64,000 nt of DNA from Monodelphis domestica (lineage: Eukaryota > Chordata > Mammalia > Didelphimorphia > Didelphidae): contig NC_077233.1 in NCBI RefSeq assembly GCF_027887165.1, positions 220,056,017-220,120,016 of the forward strand, read 5' to 3'. Of the stretch, positions 51,750 through 63,915 are shown one piece after another; position 1 is the first letter of the stretch, and every line of letters starts with the position of its first letter. Made by a program: the position numbers and the translations under genes. The notes beneath the pieces were generated by a model. That model made no database searches, was not told the origin of the DNA, and worked only from the letters and a program-made list of their open reading frames with translations.

Positions 51750-52180
51750 ATATATAAATAACTCTATGTAATAATAAATAATATTTGATATCATAGTGTT
51801 ATATTCATATACATATGAAATAAACACAACATAGATATATAAATATCTCTACATGCAATTAATATTTCATACCATTATATTACTCTATTGATAGAAATAT
51901 AAAATAAACATATAAATATGTAAATATCTCTATATAATGATAAATAATATTCTATCATATTACTGGATCAATATAACTAGAATATAAATATAATATATAA
52001 ATATCTATATATCATGATAAATGTTGTTCTATATTGATATAAATATAAAATAAGCCTAAAACAAATATTATATCAGGATATTAATATATTCATATAAACA
52101 TGTTATAAATAATAATAAAATATATCTAGATCAGGAGATAAATATAAAATACATTTCAAGTAAATATAAAGTAATTTGAA
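51750..52180. repeat. AT-rich degenerate tandem array, unit about 80 bases
   Basis: The motif taaata(t/a)ct recurs at 51755, 51840, 51921 and 51998, spacing 85, 81 and 77. Between them comes the same order of 'gataaataatatt', 'tatattactc' and 'aatataaaataaac' variants. About four recognisable units and a weaker end. Confidence 0.7.
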
Positions 52181-52264
52181 GGAGCCCTAACAATTAGAGG
52201 TAACAGGAAAAGCCTTGTGGAAGAGTTGACATTTGACCTGAACCTTGAATTATGAATCCACAGA

Positions 52265-52450
52265 TGTAACTAGGTAGTGTAGTGGACAGAGTGCTGGGCT
52301 TGGAGGTGGGAAATCCTGAGTTTGAATCCAGACTAATGATTACTAGATGTGTGACTCTGGACAAATTACTTTTTATCTGTTTCCTCATTTGTAAAGTGGG
52401 GACAATAATAGTACCTGCCTCCTAGGATTGTAGTGAGGTTGGGATGAGAA
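52265..52450 (+). mobile_element. CORE-SINE with MIR-type tail
   Basis: 'aactaggtagtgtagtggac', 'cctgagtttgaatccagact', 'agtacctgcctcctaggatt'. Confidence 0.75.
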
Positions 52451-53140
52451 AATACAGGCATCCCTTCCACATTGCTATGTCACAGCTGGCCTAAGAAATT
52501 AAATGGGAATTTGGGGGGAGTTTTTGTGGAAGTAGCATATGACACTCCTTAAAGGCCAGCAGATGACAGAGGAAAAAGTTTAAAAATTCAGGGGTCCATA
52601 AAATATATGTATAGTCTTGTATCATATCAACATACTTTTATCTTTTAATACCATAAGTAGACACAATTTATTTTTTTAATGTTAAAATAAACAAAAAAGT
52701 TAAAATTGGTGAGTACCAATGGGAAATTTCAAAGGTTTTCTTTTTTTTTTTGTCTCTTAATTATACATGCAGTATTTTTGGTATCATTCACCTCAAATTT
52801 GTTTCATTTTTTTAATAAAATTTTCATTTCTTGCATTTTTAAAATGTCTTTTCTCATACAGTATTTTTACTTAACTGAATCTCCATCTAGCCTAAGACTA
52901 AATACTTGACTCAAATTTGGCAATGAGGTGCTGTAAACACCCCATAAAAGAAAAAAGATAAAACTCAGACGTTTTCTCTGCTTTTCAAGGAGGGCCAAAA
53001 CTTTTTATGTAGCCTTTCTGGATGGAGGGGGTGCTGCCCTAGCAGTTTGGAAGGGATGTTGTAATAGTCAAAGGACTTAGCACATAGTAGATACTATAGA
53101 AATGATTATTCCCCCCTCTCTAAGAAATAGAGGTGAGCAT
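52451..53140. other. AT-rich intron 2 sequence, nothing recognised
   Basis: Poly-T-rich stretches and no clear SINE, LINE or exon. May be an unfamiliar old transposon. Confidence 0.3.
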
Positions 53141-53147
53141 GGACGAC

Positions 53148-53320
53148 CAGAGCTTTGGATCGGACCTCAGAGGTCATTTACTTCACCTCCATTTTACAGA
53201 TGAGGAAACTGAGACCCAGAGAGGTTAAGTGATTTGCCCACTGACACACAGGTAGTAAATGTCTAAATGGTGTTTCAATCCAGGTCCTCCAACTCTAGAA
53301 CCAAGGTTCTTCCCTTCTGA
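53148..53320 (-). mobile_element. MIR SINE, antisense
   Basis: 'ctccattttacagatgagga', 'ggttaagtgatttgcccact', 'caggtcctccaactctagaa'. Confidence 0.75.
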
Positions 53321-53324
53321 CTAG

Positions 53325-53834
<510 letters not shown>

Positions 53835-54112
53835 TAGGGGGAATCGGGAAGAGCCTCGCAGGGGAGCAGGTGACCACCATATAGGAGTTGGGTTTTTTGT
53901 TTGTTTACAAGAAGAAATGAATCGTGGTTTAACATTTTTTTTTTAAAGGAGGGACCACCTAGAACAAGGGTTTCTGGCTTGGGGAGTGCCTGCCCCCAAG
54001 GGAGTAGGAGAAGTTTGCCCAGGAGGGTTCCAGGGAAGTGCCTAGCTAATCCAAATCATCTCTCTGCAACATACCCCAAAGGGGAACACTCAGACTTTCC
54101 CCGAAAGAAGGA

Positions 54113-54357
54113 AACAAATATTTATTCGACCTATTATGTTGTTCTAGATGCCTTAGACATGCGTATCTCATTTGATTCTCAGAATGGCCCTTGGAGGCAG
54201 CTGATGTTATTGTGCCCATTTTACAGTTAGGGAAACGGAGGCAAACAGTGATTAAATGACTTCCCCAGAGTCATCCAGGTGTGACTATCCAAGGCCAGAT
54301 TTCAATACAGGTCTTCCTGACTCTAGATCCCACATTCTCTGCTTCCCTGAGCTGCCT
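54113..54357 (-). mobile_element. MIR SINE, antisense
   Basis: 'tctcatttgattctcagaat', 'cattttacagttagggaaac', 'cttcctgactctagatccca'. Confidence 0.75.
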
Positions 54358-54467
54358 CTCATAAAGATGACTTCAAATGAAGAAGACCTCTGGTGAAGTG
54401 AAACCTTCATTCTGATTTTGGATGGGCTCTCATTGTATCTCTTCATCTTCTGTTCCTTCTAATTCCT

Positions 54468-54509
54468 CAGGTTTAAACATCCCCGATTCAGGTTTAAACA
54501 TCCCCGATT
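54468..54509. repeat. 21-base tandem duplication
   Basis: Two exact copies of a 21-base unit beginning caggtttaaacatcccc. Confidence 0.9.
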
Positions 54510-54577
54510 TCGTTAATCAACATGATCTGGAGGGGAGAATGATCTCCAGCTCATCATTCATTCATTCTGTTAATGTT

Positions 54578-54815
54578 ATTTATTTATTTTGAAACACTTT
54601 TTGTCTTAGAATCAATACAATATCAGTTCCAAGACAGAAGAGCAGTAAGGGCTAGACAATGGGGATTAAGTGACTCATTGGGGTCACCATGCTAGGAAGT
54701 GTCTGAGGTCATATTTGAACCCAGGACCTTCCATCTCTAGACCTGGCTCTAAACCCACTGAGCTACCTCACTGCTCTCTCTCTCTTTCTCTGTCTCTCTC
54801 TCTCTCTCTCTCCCC
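54578..54815 (-). mobile_element. MAR1 SINE followed by CT microsatellite
   Basis: Reversed MAR1 to 'gagctacctcactgct' at about 54775, then a ctctctttct run to 54815. Confidence 0.75.
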
Positions 54816-55207
54816 CCTCCTCTCTGTTTATCTGAGCCCTATTTCTCCCTCCCCAGCCCCCAATAGGATATCAGTCACACATGGTGCCATGAAAAACATT
54901 GATGGGTAGCTTATCAGCAGCCCTTGGGCAAAGGGCCAAGAAGAAGTGACTATGGGACTTGGGACATGGTTTTATAAGTGCAAAGTGCAGTTATCACCTC
55001 CCTCCATCCTGATGCTGGGCATCTTGTGTTACACCCTATGCCAGCATGTTGTCACACTCTCAGGTCCTGTACCAGGGTGCCCACTGTACCACAGATTGTG
55101 GTCAAACCCCTAAACCCTTTTTTCTATACCCTCTGGTTATTCTCCTCTCTTGTCCTCACAAAGCTGTTATCCCCATTACACATCATCTTATTAGATTCAG
55201 TGTGATG

Positions 55208-55613
55208 ATGGGGGCAGCTGGGTGACTCAGTGAATGGAGAGCCAGGCCCAGAGACAGTCCTAGGTCCAAGCTTCCAATGTGGCTTCAGACCCTTCCTAGC
55301 TGTGTGACCCTGGACAAGTCACTTAACCCCTACTGCCTAGCCCTTACCATTCTTCTGCCTTGGAGCCAATACACAATAGTGATTTTTAAGACAGAAGGTG
55401 AGAATCTTTTAACAAAAAATAGCAAAGGAGCCCCTAGATAGTGCCAGGCCTAGAGATGGGAGGTCCTGGGTTCAAATCTAGCCTCAGACACTTCCTAGCT
55501 GTGTGACCCTGGGCAAGTCACTTGACCCCCATGGCCTAGCCCTTATGGCTTTTCTGCCTTGGAACCAGTACAAAGTATTGATTCTAACATGGAAGGTAAG
55601 GACTGAAAAAAAA
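55208..55613 (+). mobile_element. Tandem pair of MAR1 SINEs within one target duplication
   Basis: First copy 55210-55411, complete. Second 55425-55602, 5'-truncated. The pair is bounded by ttagattcagtgtgatg (55191-55207) and ttagattcagcatgatg (55614-55630), 15 of 17. Confidence 0.8.
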
Positions 55614-56186
55614 TTAGATTCAGCATGATGTTCTAGCATTTGGATCCTAGATGCCACCTACAAGGCTTTTGCTCTCTCTCCTCTTTTTAGGTCACCTGCA
55701 CACACAAACTGTTGCCCAAATCCAAGACAAAACTCCACTGCAGTCTCCTTTCCAAGCTGATATCCAACCACCAAAAAAAGAGGATATTTTCTGAACCCTT
55801 TCTTTTATAAAGGAAGGACTCGGAGGTCTGCAGAGGGGAGGGTATCTGGCCCCTGCCACACAGCTGAACTCGAACTCAGCTCCTCCAACCCAAAGCCACA
55901 TTTTCCCATGAGTACCTATTGGTTCTCTGCTCACCCTGGGAGAGATGGATCGGGGCCAGTATCCTCACTCCCTGACTTTGCTTTTAGGGCCAGCAGGTCT
56001 CTGGAACTTTGGCTTTGTGTTTAAGTCTATCAGGAGATATTCGTACATACATATATGTATGAAAATAAATGTGTGTGCATATATATGTATACATGCATGT
56101 ATACACATTAGATATAGACACACATTCATTTACGCATATGTCTATATATATCATAATTTTTCTGAAGAGGTTGGGATCTTTACCAC

Positions 56187-56430
56187 AAGCAGCTAGGTGG
56201 TTCAGTGAATAGAGTGCTGTTCCAAGAGTCAGGAAGGCTTGAGTTCAAATCCAGCTTCAGATATCTATCTACTAGCTGTGTGACTATGAGCAAGTCGCTT
56301 AATACTCTGCCTCAGTCTCCTCATCTGTAAAATGGGAAGACTAATAGGCTCTGTCTCCCAGATTTATCATAAGGATCGAAGGAGATACTCTGTGCAAAGA
56401 ACTTGACTTCGGCGTAGGCATCTAAGAAAT
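56187..56430 (+). mobile_element. CORE-SINE with MIR-type tail
   Basis: 'gcagctaggtggttcagtga', core, 'tctcctcatctgtaaaatgg', 'gatttatcataaggatcgaa'. Confidence 0.8.
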
Positions 56431-56555
56431 GTTTGGTGGTTTTCCCCCTTTTCTTTGTTAAAGAACAGAGGCCACTCATAAAGGAGAAGGAAAAGTGCCT
56501 TCTAGGGGCCCCCACACACTCACATACATACACACAGATCTTCTTGTCTCCAGCA

Positions 56556-56890
56556 CTGCTAGGTGGCACAGTGGATAAAGTGCTGGAGTCAGGATGGCTC
56601 ACCTTTCTGAGTTTAAATCTGAACTCAGACATGTACCAGCCCTGTGACGCTGGGCAAGTACTTAACCATTGTGTGCCTCAGTTTCCTCATCTGTAAAATG
56701 AGCTGGAGAAGGACATGGTAAATCTGGCCTCAGACACTTCCTAGCTATGTGACCCTGGGCAAGTCACTTCACCCAGTTTGCCTCCATTTTCTCGTCTATA
56801 AAATGAGCTGGAGAAGGATGTGGCAAACCGCTCACTCAAGGGTCTTTCGCAAGAAAACTCCAAATGGGGTCACCAAGAGGCTAGATTCTG
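56556..56890 (+). mobile_element. Dimeric CORE-SINE
   Basis: A full head and core followed by 'gagctggagaaggacatggt' and then a second core ('aatctggcctcagacacttc') with its own 'gagctggagaaggatgtggc' and end. Two core-tail units share one head. The 590 bases after it hold nothing recognisable. Confidence 0.75.
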
Positions 56891-57484
56891 TCCACTGTGC
56901 CATCTCGTGTGGAGATTGAATTTGGGCTGAAAAAGGTGGTTAGGCCTGGAAAACTGCCTCTGACACCCACTAGGCAAGTTGCCCATTCTTTGTGGGTATC
57001 GGTTTCCCCATGTAGGTAATATCATTTCCTATCCTGTTAAAGGCCATGTCATGCCATCTATCCTAGTACACACCCCCCCTCATAGAGCATGTATATATCA
57101 GATCGTATATTACATGATGAATTACAGACCCTAAGCGCCATGGTGTAACATGACATCACACATAACATGGAAGAGAGGAGCTGAGGTGGTCGAAGGATGC
57201 CTGTAGAGCATAGAGGGAGCACGATGGTGCATTGAATTCTGCCTTAGAGGCAGCCAGGAAGACCCACAGGCTGGTGCTGACCACAAACAGAGCCTCCCTC
57301 AAGGCTTTCTGGCAAATCTTTCACAGGGAACTTGCCTGTAGGGGGCACCTCTGACGATGTAAGCCTAGGCCCACCCCCACTCTGCCAACTTAAAAGCGCT
57401 GTCCATGTCATCTGTGGGGTACTTGTGTGTGGAAGAAAGGGAAGGCAATGGGCATTTAAGAGACATAGCTCACTTTTAAAAAGT

Positions 57485-57720
57485 GGGGGCAGCTGGATGG
57501 CTCAGTGGATAGAGAGTCAGGCCTAGAGATGGGAGGTCCTGGGTCCAATCTGGCCTCAGACACTTCCCAGCTGTGTGACCCTGGGCAAGTCACTTCACCC
57601 CATTGCCCAGCCCTCACTGCTCTTCTGCCTTGGAATTGATACTAAAAAAGATGAGGGAGAGAGACAGAGCTAGAGAAAGAAAGGGAAGAAAGGAAGGAAG
57701 GAGAGCAAAGAAAAAGGGAC
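57485..57720 (+). mobile_element. MAR1 SINE with purine-rich tail
   Basis: 'gggggcagctggatggctca' to 'tgccttggaattgatac' at about 57645, then a gagag/aagg stretch to 57720. Confidence 0.8.
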
Positions 57721-57806
57721 AGTAAGGAAAGCATGAGAAACCTGAGAGGGAAAAGATGCTGCTTTGTGCAGTCTGTCCTTGTGCATGGAACTCATTGGTG
57801 CACCTT

Positions 57807-58022
57807 CTTGTTGTTCAGTCCCGTAGACAATACTGCCCATAGGGTTCTCTTTACAAAGATACGGAAGTAATTTGCCTTTTCTTTCCCCCTGGGGGATTAA
57901 AGCAAATAGAGGTTAAGGGACTTAGCCAAGGACACCCAGCCAATAAGTGTCTGAGGCTAGATTTGAACTCAAGTCTTCTTGACTCCAGGTCCAACACTCT
58001 ATCCACTGAGCTACTAGCTGCC
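57807..58022 (-). mobile_element. CORE-SINE (Lys-head type), antisense
   Basis: 'ttcttgttgttcagtcccgt', 'gttaagggacttagccaagg', to 'ctgagctactagctgcc'. Confidence 0.8.
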
Positions 58023-58057
58023 TTTTGGTAAAGTAATGTTATATTTTATTTTTATTT

Positions 58058-58252
58058 ATTTTTTAATCCTTACCTTCCATCTTAGAATTGATACTATTGG
58101 TTTTAAGACAGAAGAGCAGTTACCACCAGCCAATGGGGGTTAAGTGCCTTGCCTAGGGTCACACAGCTAGGAAATATCTGAGGTTAGACTTGAATTCAGG
58201 ATACCTCCCCCCCAATCCTGATGCTCTATCCACTGAGCCAGCTAACTGCCCC
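58058..58252 (-). mobile_element. MAR1 SINE, antisense
   Basis: 'aatccttaccttccatctta' to 'gagccagctaactgcccc'. Confidence 0.85.
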
Positions 58253-58399
58253 TACTTTTATATATTAAATAGTCAACAGAAGTCTGATCAGTTGAAGAAA
58301 ACCCACTCTATAAAGGGGCACAAACAAAAAGGAACAAAGGGAGAAGCTCAGGATGACATCTAAAATGGATAACCCTCATTCCACAAGGCAGAAAGTTGA

Positions 58400-58621
<222 letters not shown>

Positions 58622-59223
58622 TAAGTCATTCATCCATCCACAGCAGCATGATTAAGCACCCTCTCTGTGCCAGGCCCTGGGTGGATAGAGATTTTCTCGG
58701 GCAGCTTTAGCTTTGACCCACTTGTCCTGGGTCCTGGGAAAAGCAAACAGAGGGCGAGCTGAGGCCAAGTCTTAATAAAACCCAGCCAAAAAATATTAGA
58801 CTTGTATTTGGTTTAAATATCACCTTCAGGGCTGAATCTCTCACTTCTTCTAGCCACGGAGCCATCTCTGGCAGGAAAGAAGGAAAAAATGGGAAGGAAG
58901 AAACTTTCAGCAAAACCAACCAGCATGCCAGTTGCGCTGCTAGTATGTGTGTTATTACACATCTGTGACCGCCCACTGGTGCAAGGAAGAGTGCTAGAAG
59001 AAGAGGGCTCTCCTTCCTTCTCCCCCTTACTTTTGGGGTCTCATTTTTTATCTTTTTTTGGTTACATTCTGAGTTCCAAGCTATTTCCTTCCTCTCCTTC
59101 CAACTCTGTGCTGGAGAAAGCCAGCCTTTCTCCCACATGTGCTCTACAATACATACTTTCATGGATCAGTTTCCTCTAGAGGCAGATAGCATCTTCCTTC
59201 TGACATCCTTTAGAGTTGATCTG

Positions 59224-60330
59224 AATATTCAAATATTCACAATAGCCTAATCATTCAGAGTTACTCTTCAAACCATATTGCTTTTGTTGTATACAGCATT
59301 GTCTGTTCCCGCCTCATCTTCTCATGGAGGTCTTGCCATGTTTTGTTGTTGGTTTTTCCCCATTACATGTAATAGCACATTTCCAAGAAAGTTTTCCTAA
59401 GTTATATGATCAAACTTATCTCCCTCCCTCCTTCCCTTTGCCTCCCCTTCCTGGTGCTGGCAGGAGATTCGATCTGGGTTATGCATGTATTATCATACAA
59501 AACATATTTCCATATTATAGTAGATACTTTCAAGGAGTTAGAAATACCTCCGTGACTTTCTAAGAAGTAAAATGGATAGTTATTTTTATGATGTATTTTC
59601 CCCTCAACCTCTTTTTATTTTTAATTATTAATTTACTTTTACCAATTACACATAATAAATTTCTACCCAAGTTTTCCCAAGTTATATGATCAAATTTCTC
59701 TTCCTCCCTCCCTCCCTCTCTTCTTTTGCCCTTCCCAGTGCTAGCCGGCAATATGATCTGGGTTATACATATATTGTCATATCCCACAACATCGTTAGCC
59801 ATTCCTGATTGATGGGCATCCTCTCTCTTTCCAGTTCTTTGCCACCACAAAGGGAGCTGCTACAAATAGTGAAGAACATAAAGGTCCTCCTTTACTTTTC
59901 CCTTGATTACCTTGGGAAACAGATCTAATAGTAGTATTGCTGGGTCAAAGTGAATACGAATTTTCTTTTCTTTACTTTTTATTATAAAGATTTTTTAAAA
60001 ACCAATTACATGTAATAAATTTCCACACGAGTTTCCCAAAGTTATATGATCCAAATTGTCTCCCTTCCCCTCTCCCCTCCAAGAGCTGCCAAGTAATTCC
60101 ATCTGGCTTATACATGTATTATCACACAAAACATATTGCCTCATTATTCATTTTTGCAAGGGAACAATCACACAAAACCAAAGCCCCAAAACTAAACCTC
60201 CCAAAATTATATGGTTTGATTTTCATTCTGACTCTTTAACAGTTCTTTCTCTGGAGGTGGATATCATTCTTTTATTCAGAAATTTATACATCTTTGAGTG
60301 TAATTCCAAATTGCTCTCAAAAATGATTAA
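59224..60330 (-). mobile_element. Cluster of L1 3' ends, all antisense
   Basis: At least three successive reversed L1 3' UTRs, starting near 59341 ('ccccattacatgtaatagca'), 59610 ('ttaccaattacacataataa') and 59990 ('accaattacatgtaataaat'). Each has 'aagttatatgatca' (the third 'atgatcc') downstream. An ORF2-end fragment precedes them. Fills half of intron 4. Confidence 0.75.
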
Positions 60331-60346
60331 ATTAGGTTTATTTGTT

Positions 60347-60541
60347 TAAAACTCTTCCCTTCTATCTTCAAATCAGTACTATGTGTTGGTTTTAAGGCAG
60401 AAGAGTAGTAAAAGCTAAGCTAATGGGAGTTTAGTGACTCACCCAAGGTCCCACAGCCAGGAATTGTCTGAGGCCAAATTTAAAACCAGGACTTCCTATC
60501 TCAAGGCCTGGCTCTCTATCCACTGAGTCACCTAATTACCC
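60347..60541 (-). mobile_element. MAR1 SINE, antisense
   Basis: 'cccttctatcttcaaatcag' to 'gagtcacctaattacccc'; diverged. Confidence 0.8.
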
Positions 60542-60655
60542 CCTAGTTCTATTTTTCTTAAGATTTCAAAGAATGTAAAAGCTGGAAGAGACCTTTAATT
60601 TCATTCATTCTAATTCATTTAACAGAAAAAACTTGAGTGTCAAAGCTGAGATTAG

Positions 60656-61113
<458 letters not shown>

Positions 61114-61344
61114 TAAGAACAAGGAGAAAAGAGACAAAGAGAGTGGGAGAGGGCCCGGGGGATGGCACTCTGAGTAGGGGGCTCTGGGTGAGAGGTCAGT
61201 GTCCAGGGAAGGGGTGACAGGAGAGGGATTGAGGTTGGGAGCAGGAACGGAGGAAGCCATCGCTTTAGAAATGAGAACTCTTGGGGACTACCTCTCTGAG
61301 CAGTTACATCATGGACAGTGTTCAGGCCCTCATCATTTCTTTCA

Positions 61345-61972
61345 ATTCACTGTTGTTTAGTCCCCTCAGTCACGTCTGACTCTTTGGGATCCTGTTGGGG
61401 TTTTCTTGGCAATAATCCTGGACTAGTTTTCCAGTTCATTTTACCAATGAGGAAACTGAGGCCAACAGGGAGAAGTGATTTGCTCAGGGTTACACAGTTA
61501 GTAAATGTCTGAGGTCTTTTTAAATATAAACTTATATAGATAATATTTATTTAAATATTTAATATTTTATTTATAAACATTTTAATATATAACCTATAAG
61601 TACAACATATTTATAATATACTTAATAGAATAATATAAATTATTATATAAAATAAATAAAATAATATATTTAGATAAATAAATATTTGATATATTTATCT
61701 TAACATTTATTTCTATAATTTCTAACATTATTATTTGTTTTATATTTGTTTTAATATTTTTCTATTATTTGTATTATGTATTATGTACACATATGTATTG
61801 TGTACAAATATATATGTATTATATGCATATATGTATCATGTACAAATATGTTTGTATTAGTATTTAATAATTTCTATTTACTTTAACATTTTAATATAAT
61901 TATCATATTTAAACTCAGATCTTCTTGACTCTAGGCCCTGTGCTCCAATCCAATGGGCCATCTAGCTGCCCA
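61345..61972 (-). mobile_element. CORE-SINE (Lys-head type) split by AT-rich DNA
   Basis: The reversed SINE runs to 'taaatgtctgagg' at about 61514 and resumes at 61908 'aaactcagatcttcttgact' to 'ccatctagctgccc'. The gap is the AT block. Confidence 0.8.
61517..61905. repeat. AT-rich expansion inside a SINE
   Basis: Nearly 390 bases of aatattta/tatata/ttattta mixtures with 'gtattatgtacacatatgta'-like repeats near 61780-61840. It sits where the SINE expects only a few bases. Origin by expansion or insertion is unclear. Confidence 0.8.
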
Positions 61973-61976
61973 TTCA

Positions 61977-62150
61977 GTTCATAAGATTATTGATTTAGAA
62001 TTGGAAGAGACTTCAGAAGCTACCTAATCTTATCCCTTCTGGGTCACGGTGTGCTTATGTGATTTATCCAAGGCCACACAGGTAGTGTCAGAGGCAGGAC
62101 TGGATGGATATCCTCTAACTCCAGACTTGGAACTCTTTCAACCATTCCCT
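61977..62150 (-). mobile_element. MIR3-like SINE, antisense
   Basis: 'tagaattggaagagacttca', 'atccaaggccacacaggtag', 'agacttggaactctttcaac'. Confidence 0.65.
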
Positions 62151-62309
62151 ACTTCCTCAGTTCATCCAATTCAGCCAGCAATGTGTGTCCAGCTGGGCTA
62201 GGTGTTGGGATACAAAACCAAAAATATAATAGGCCGTGCTATTAGAGAAGCACATGGTCTAGCAAGAAAAAACAACATGCACAGATACTGTTATCTGTGA
62301 AGTAGGTTA

Positions 62310-62545
62310 AGAGGCAGCTAGTTGGCACAGGGGATAGAGGGCCAGGCCTAGAGTCAAGAAGAGGAGTCTTCCGGAGTTCAAACCCAGCCTGGGTGACTGT
62401 GGACAAGTCTTTTAACCCTGTTTGCCTCAGTGTCCCCATCTGTCAAATAAGCTGGAGAAGGAACAGGCAAACCAGTCCAGTATCTTTGCCAAGAAAACCC
62501 CAAATGGGGTTACAGAGATTCAGACAGGCCTAAACAACAACAATG
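62310..62545 (+). mobile_element. CORE-SINE (Lys-head type), full
   Basis: 'aggcagctagttggcacagg', 'aataagctggagaaggaaca', 'gccaagaaaaccccaaatgg', ending in a caa-rich tail. Confidence 0.85.
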
Positions 62546-62807
62546 AAATAGATAGGACTTAACTGGTCACCAGAAGCTTAGGAGGAGTTCCTGGAGAAGG
62601 GGACACAAGCTGCACCTTAAAGGAGACAAGAGACTAAGGGGCAAAGTGAGGATCAGGATGCATTCTGGGATGAAGATGGATGACGGATGGCCCTGTAGGA
62701 AGGACCACTGCACGTGTGAAAGGGAGGAGTGTGCAATAAAGCAGAAGGCGGGATGGAGCTGGAAGGGGAAGGCTTAGAATGCCACAGTAACTATGAAGCA
62801 GGTGCAC

Positions 62808-62853
62808 AGTGAGGTGGCTCCATGGATTGAGAGCCAGACCTCAGGACAGGAGT
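62808..62853 (+). mobile_element. MAR1 head fragment
   Basis: 'gaggtggctccatggattga' and 'gagccagacctcaggacagg' only. Lies about 70 bases before exon 6. Confidence 0.6.
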
Positions 62854-62898
62854 TCAGGAAAGTGGGGATTGCTGTGGATTTTGTGGCAGGAAGAGTGA

Positions 62899-63099
<201 letters not shown>

Positions 63100-63217
63100 T
63101 AAGGTGAGGTGGCTAACCTTCCTCTTCTGCATAGGAAGAAGGGACGTGACTCTGGAGGGAGAGTCACCAGGAAAATGCCCTCGAAAGTTATATATGCCCA
63201 GCACTTGGACAGGTAGT

Positions 63218-63244
63218 GGGGGGGGGGGGTGAGGGGGGTAGGGG
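63218..63244 (+). repeat. G-tract, possible G-quadruplex
   Basis: Runs of 12, 6 and 4 G separated by tga and ta, about 120 bases after the exon 6 donor. Confidence 0.8.
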
Positions 63245-63289
63245 AGGAATTGGAAAAGGTTTCCTTTTGGCAGGCAGTGGACTTTCTAG

Positions 63290-63394
63290 AAAAAGAATTG
63301 ATGGAGTCTGAATGCAGATTGAGAAATATTTTTTCACTTTATTTTTCTTTTTTTGGGGAGGAATGGTAACATGGCTAATATAGAATTATGCTTA
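63290..63394 (+). mobile_element. L1 3'-UTR fragment
   Basis: 'gatggagtctgaatgcagat', 'ttcactttatttttcttttt', 'acatggctaatatagaatta'. Confidence 0.65.
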
Positions 63395-63598
63395 AAAAAA
63401 AACAACAACCTCACTTTCTGTCTTAGAATCAATACTAAGTATCTGTTCCAAGGCAGAAAAGCAAAAGGGTTAGGCAATGGGGATTAAGTGACTTGCCCAG
63501 AGTTCCCATAGTTAGGAAGTATCTGAAGCCAGATATGAACCTAGGACCTCCCATTTCTGGGCCTGGCTCTCAATCCACTGAGCTACCCAGCTTCCCCC
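63395..63598 (-). mobile_element. MAR1 SINE, antisense
   Basis: 'cactttctgtcttagaatca' to 'gctacccagcttccccc'; the join to the L1 piece is direct. Confidence 0.85.
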
Positions 63599-63750
63599 TC
63601 TTTATACCTTCTGAGGGCTGACAAACTCCAGATCAGGGCCTTGGAATAAATGTTAGATTATGGAAAGGAAGATCAACTCCATGCATTCTTTCAACACATA
63701 TTTACTGATTGCCTAATGGAGCTACGTTCATTGAGGAAAGATCCCAAATA

Positions 63751-63915
63751 AGGGGCAGCTGGTAATACAAGGGATAGAGAGCCAGGCCTGGATTCAGGAG
63801 GGCTTAAGTTCAAACCTGGCCTCAGACACTTCCTAACTGTGTGACCCTGGGCAAGTCACTTCATCCCGTCTGCATTGCTTAAGCCTGTCTTAGGACAGAA
63901 AGTGATGGTTTAAAG
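63751..63915 (+). mobile_element. CORE-SINE with short tail
   Basis: 'ggggcagctggtaatacaag', core, and 'gtcttaggacagaaagtgat'. Sits in an L2-like repeat ('cctaaaggagtttgtagtct' after it). Confidence 0.75.

Noticed and set aside
51750-52180. CRISPR-like regular spacing
   Set aside because: Units are diverged, AT-rich and lack exact repeats with unique spacers. The window is mammalian nuclear DNA.
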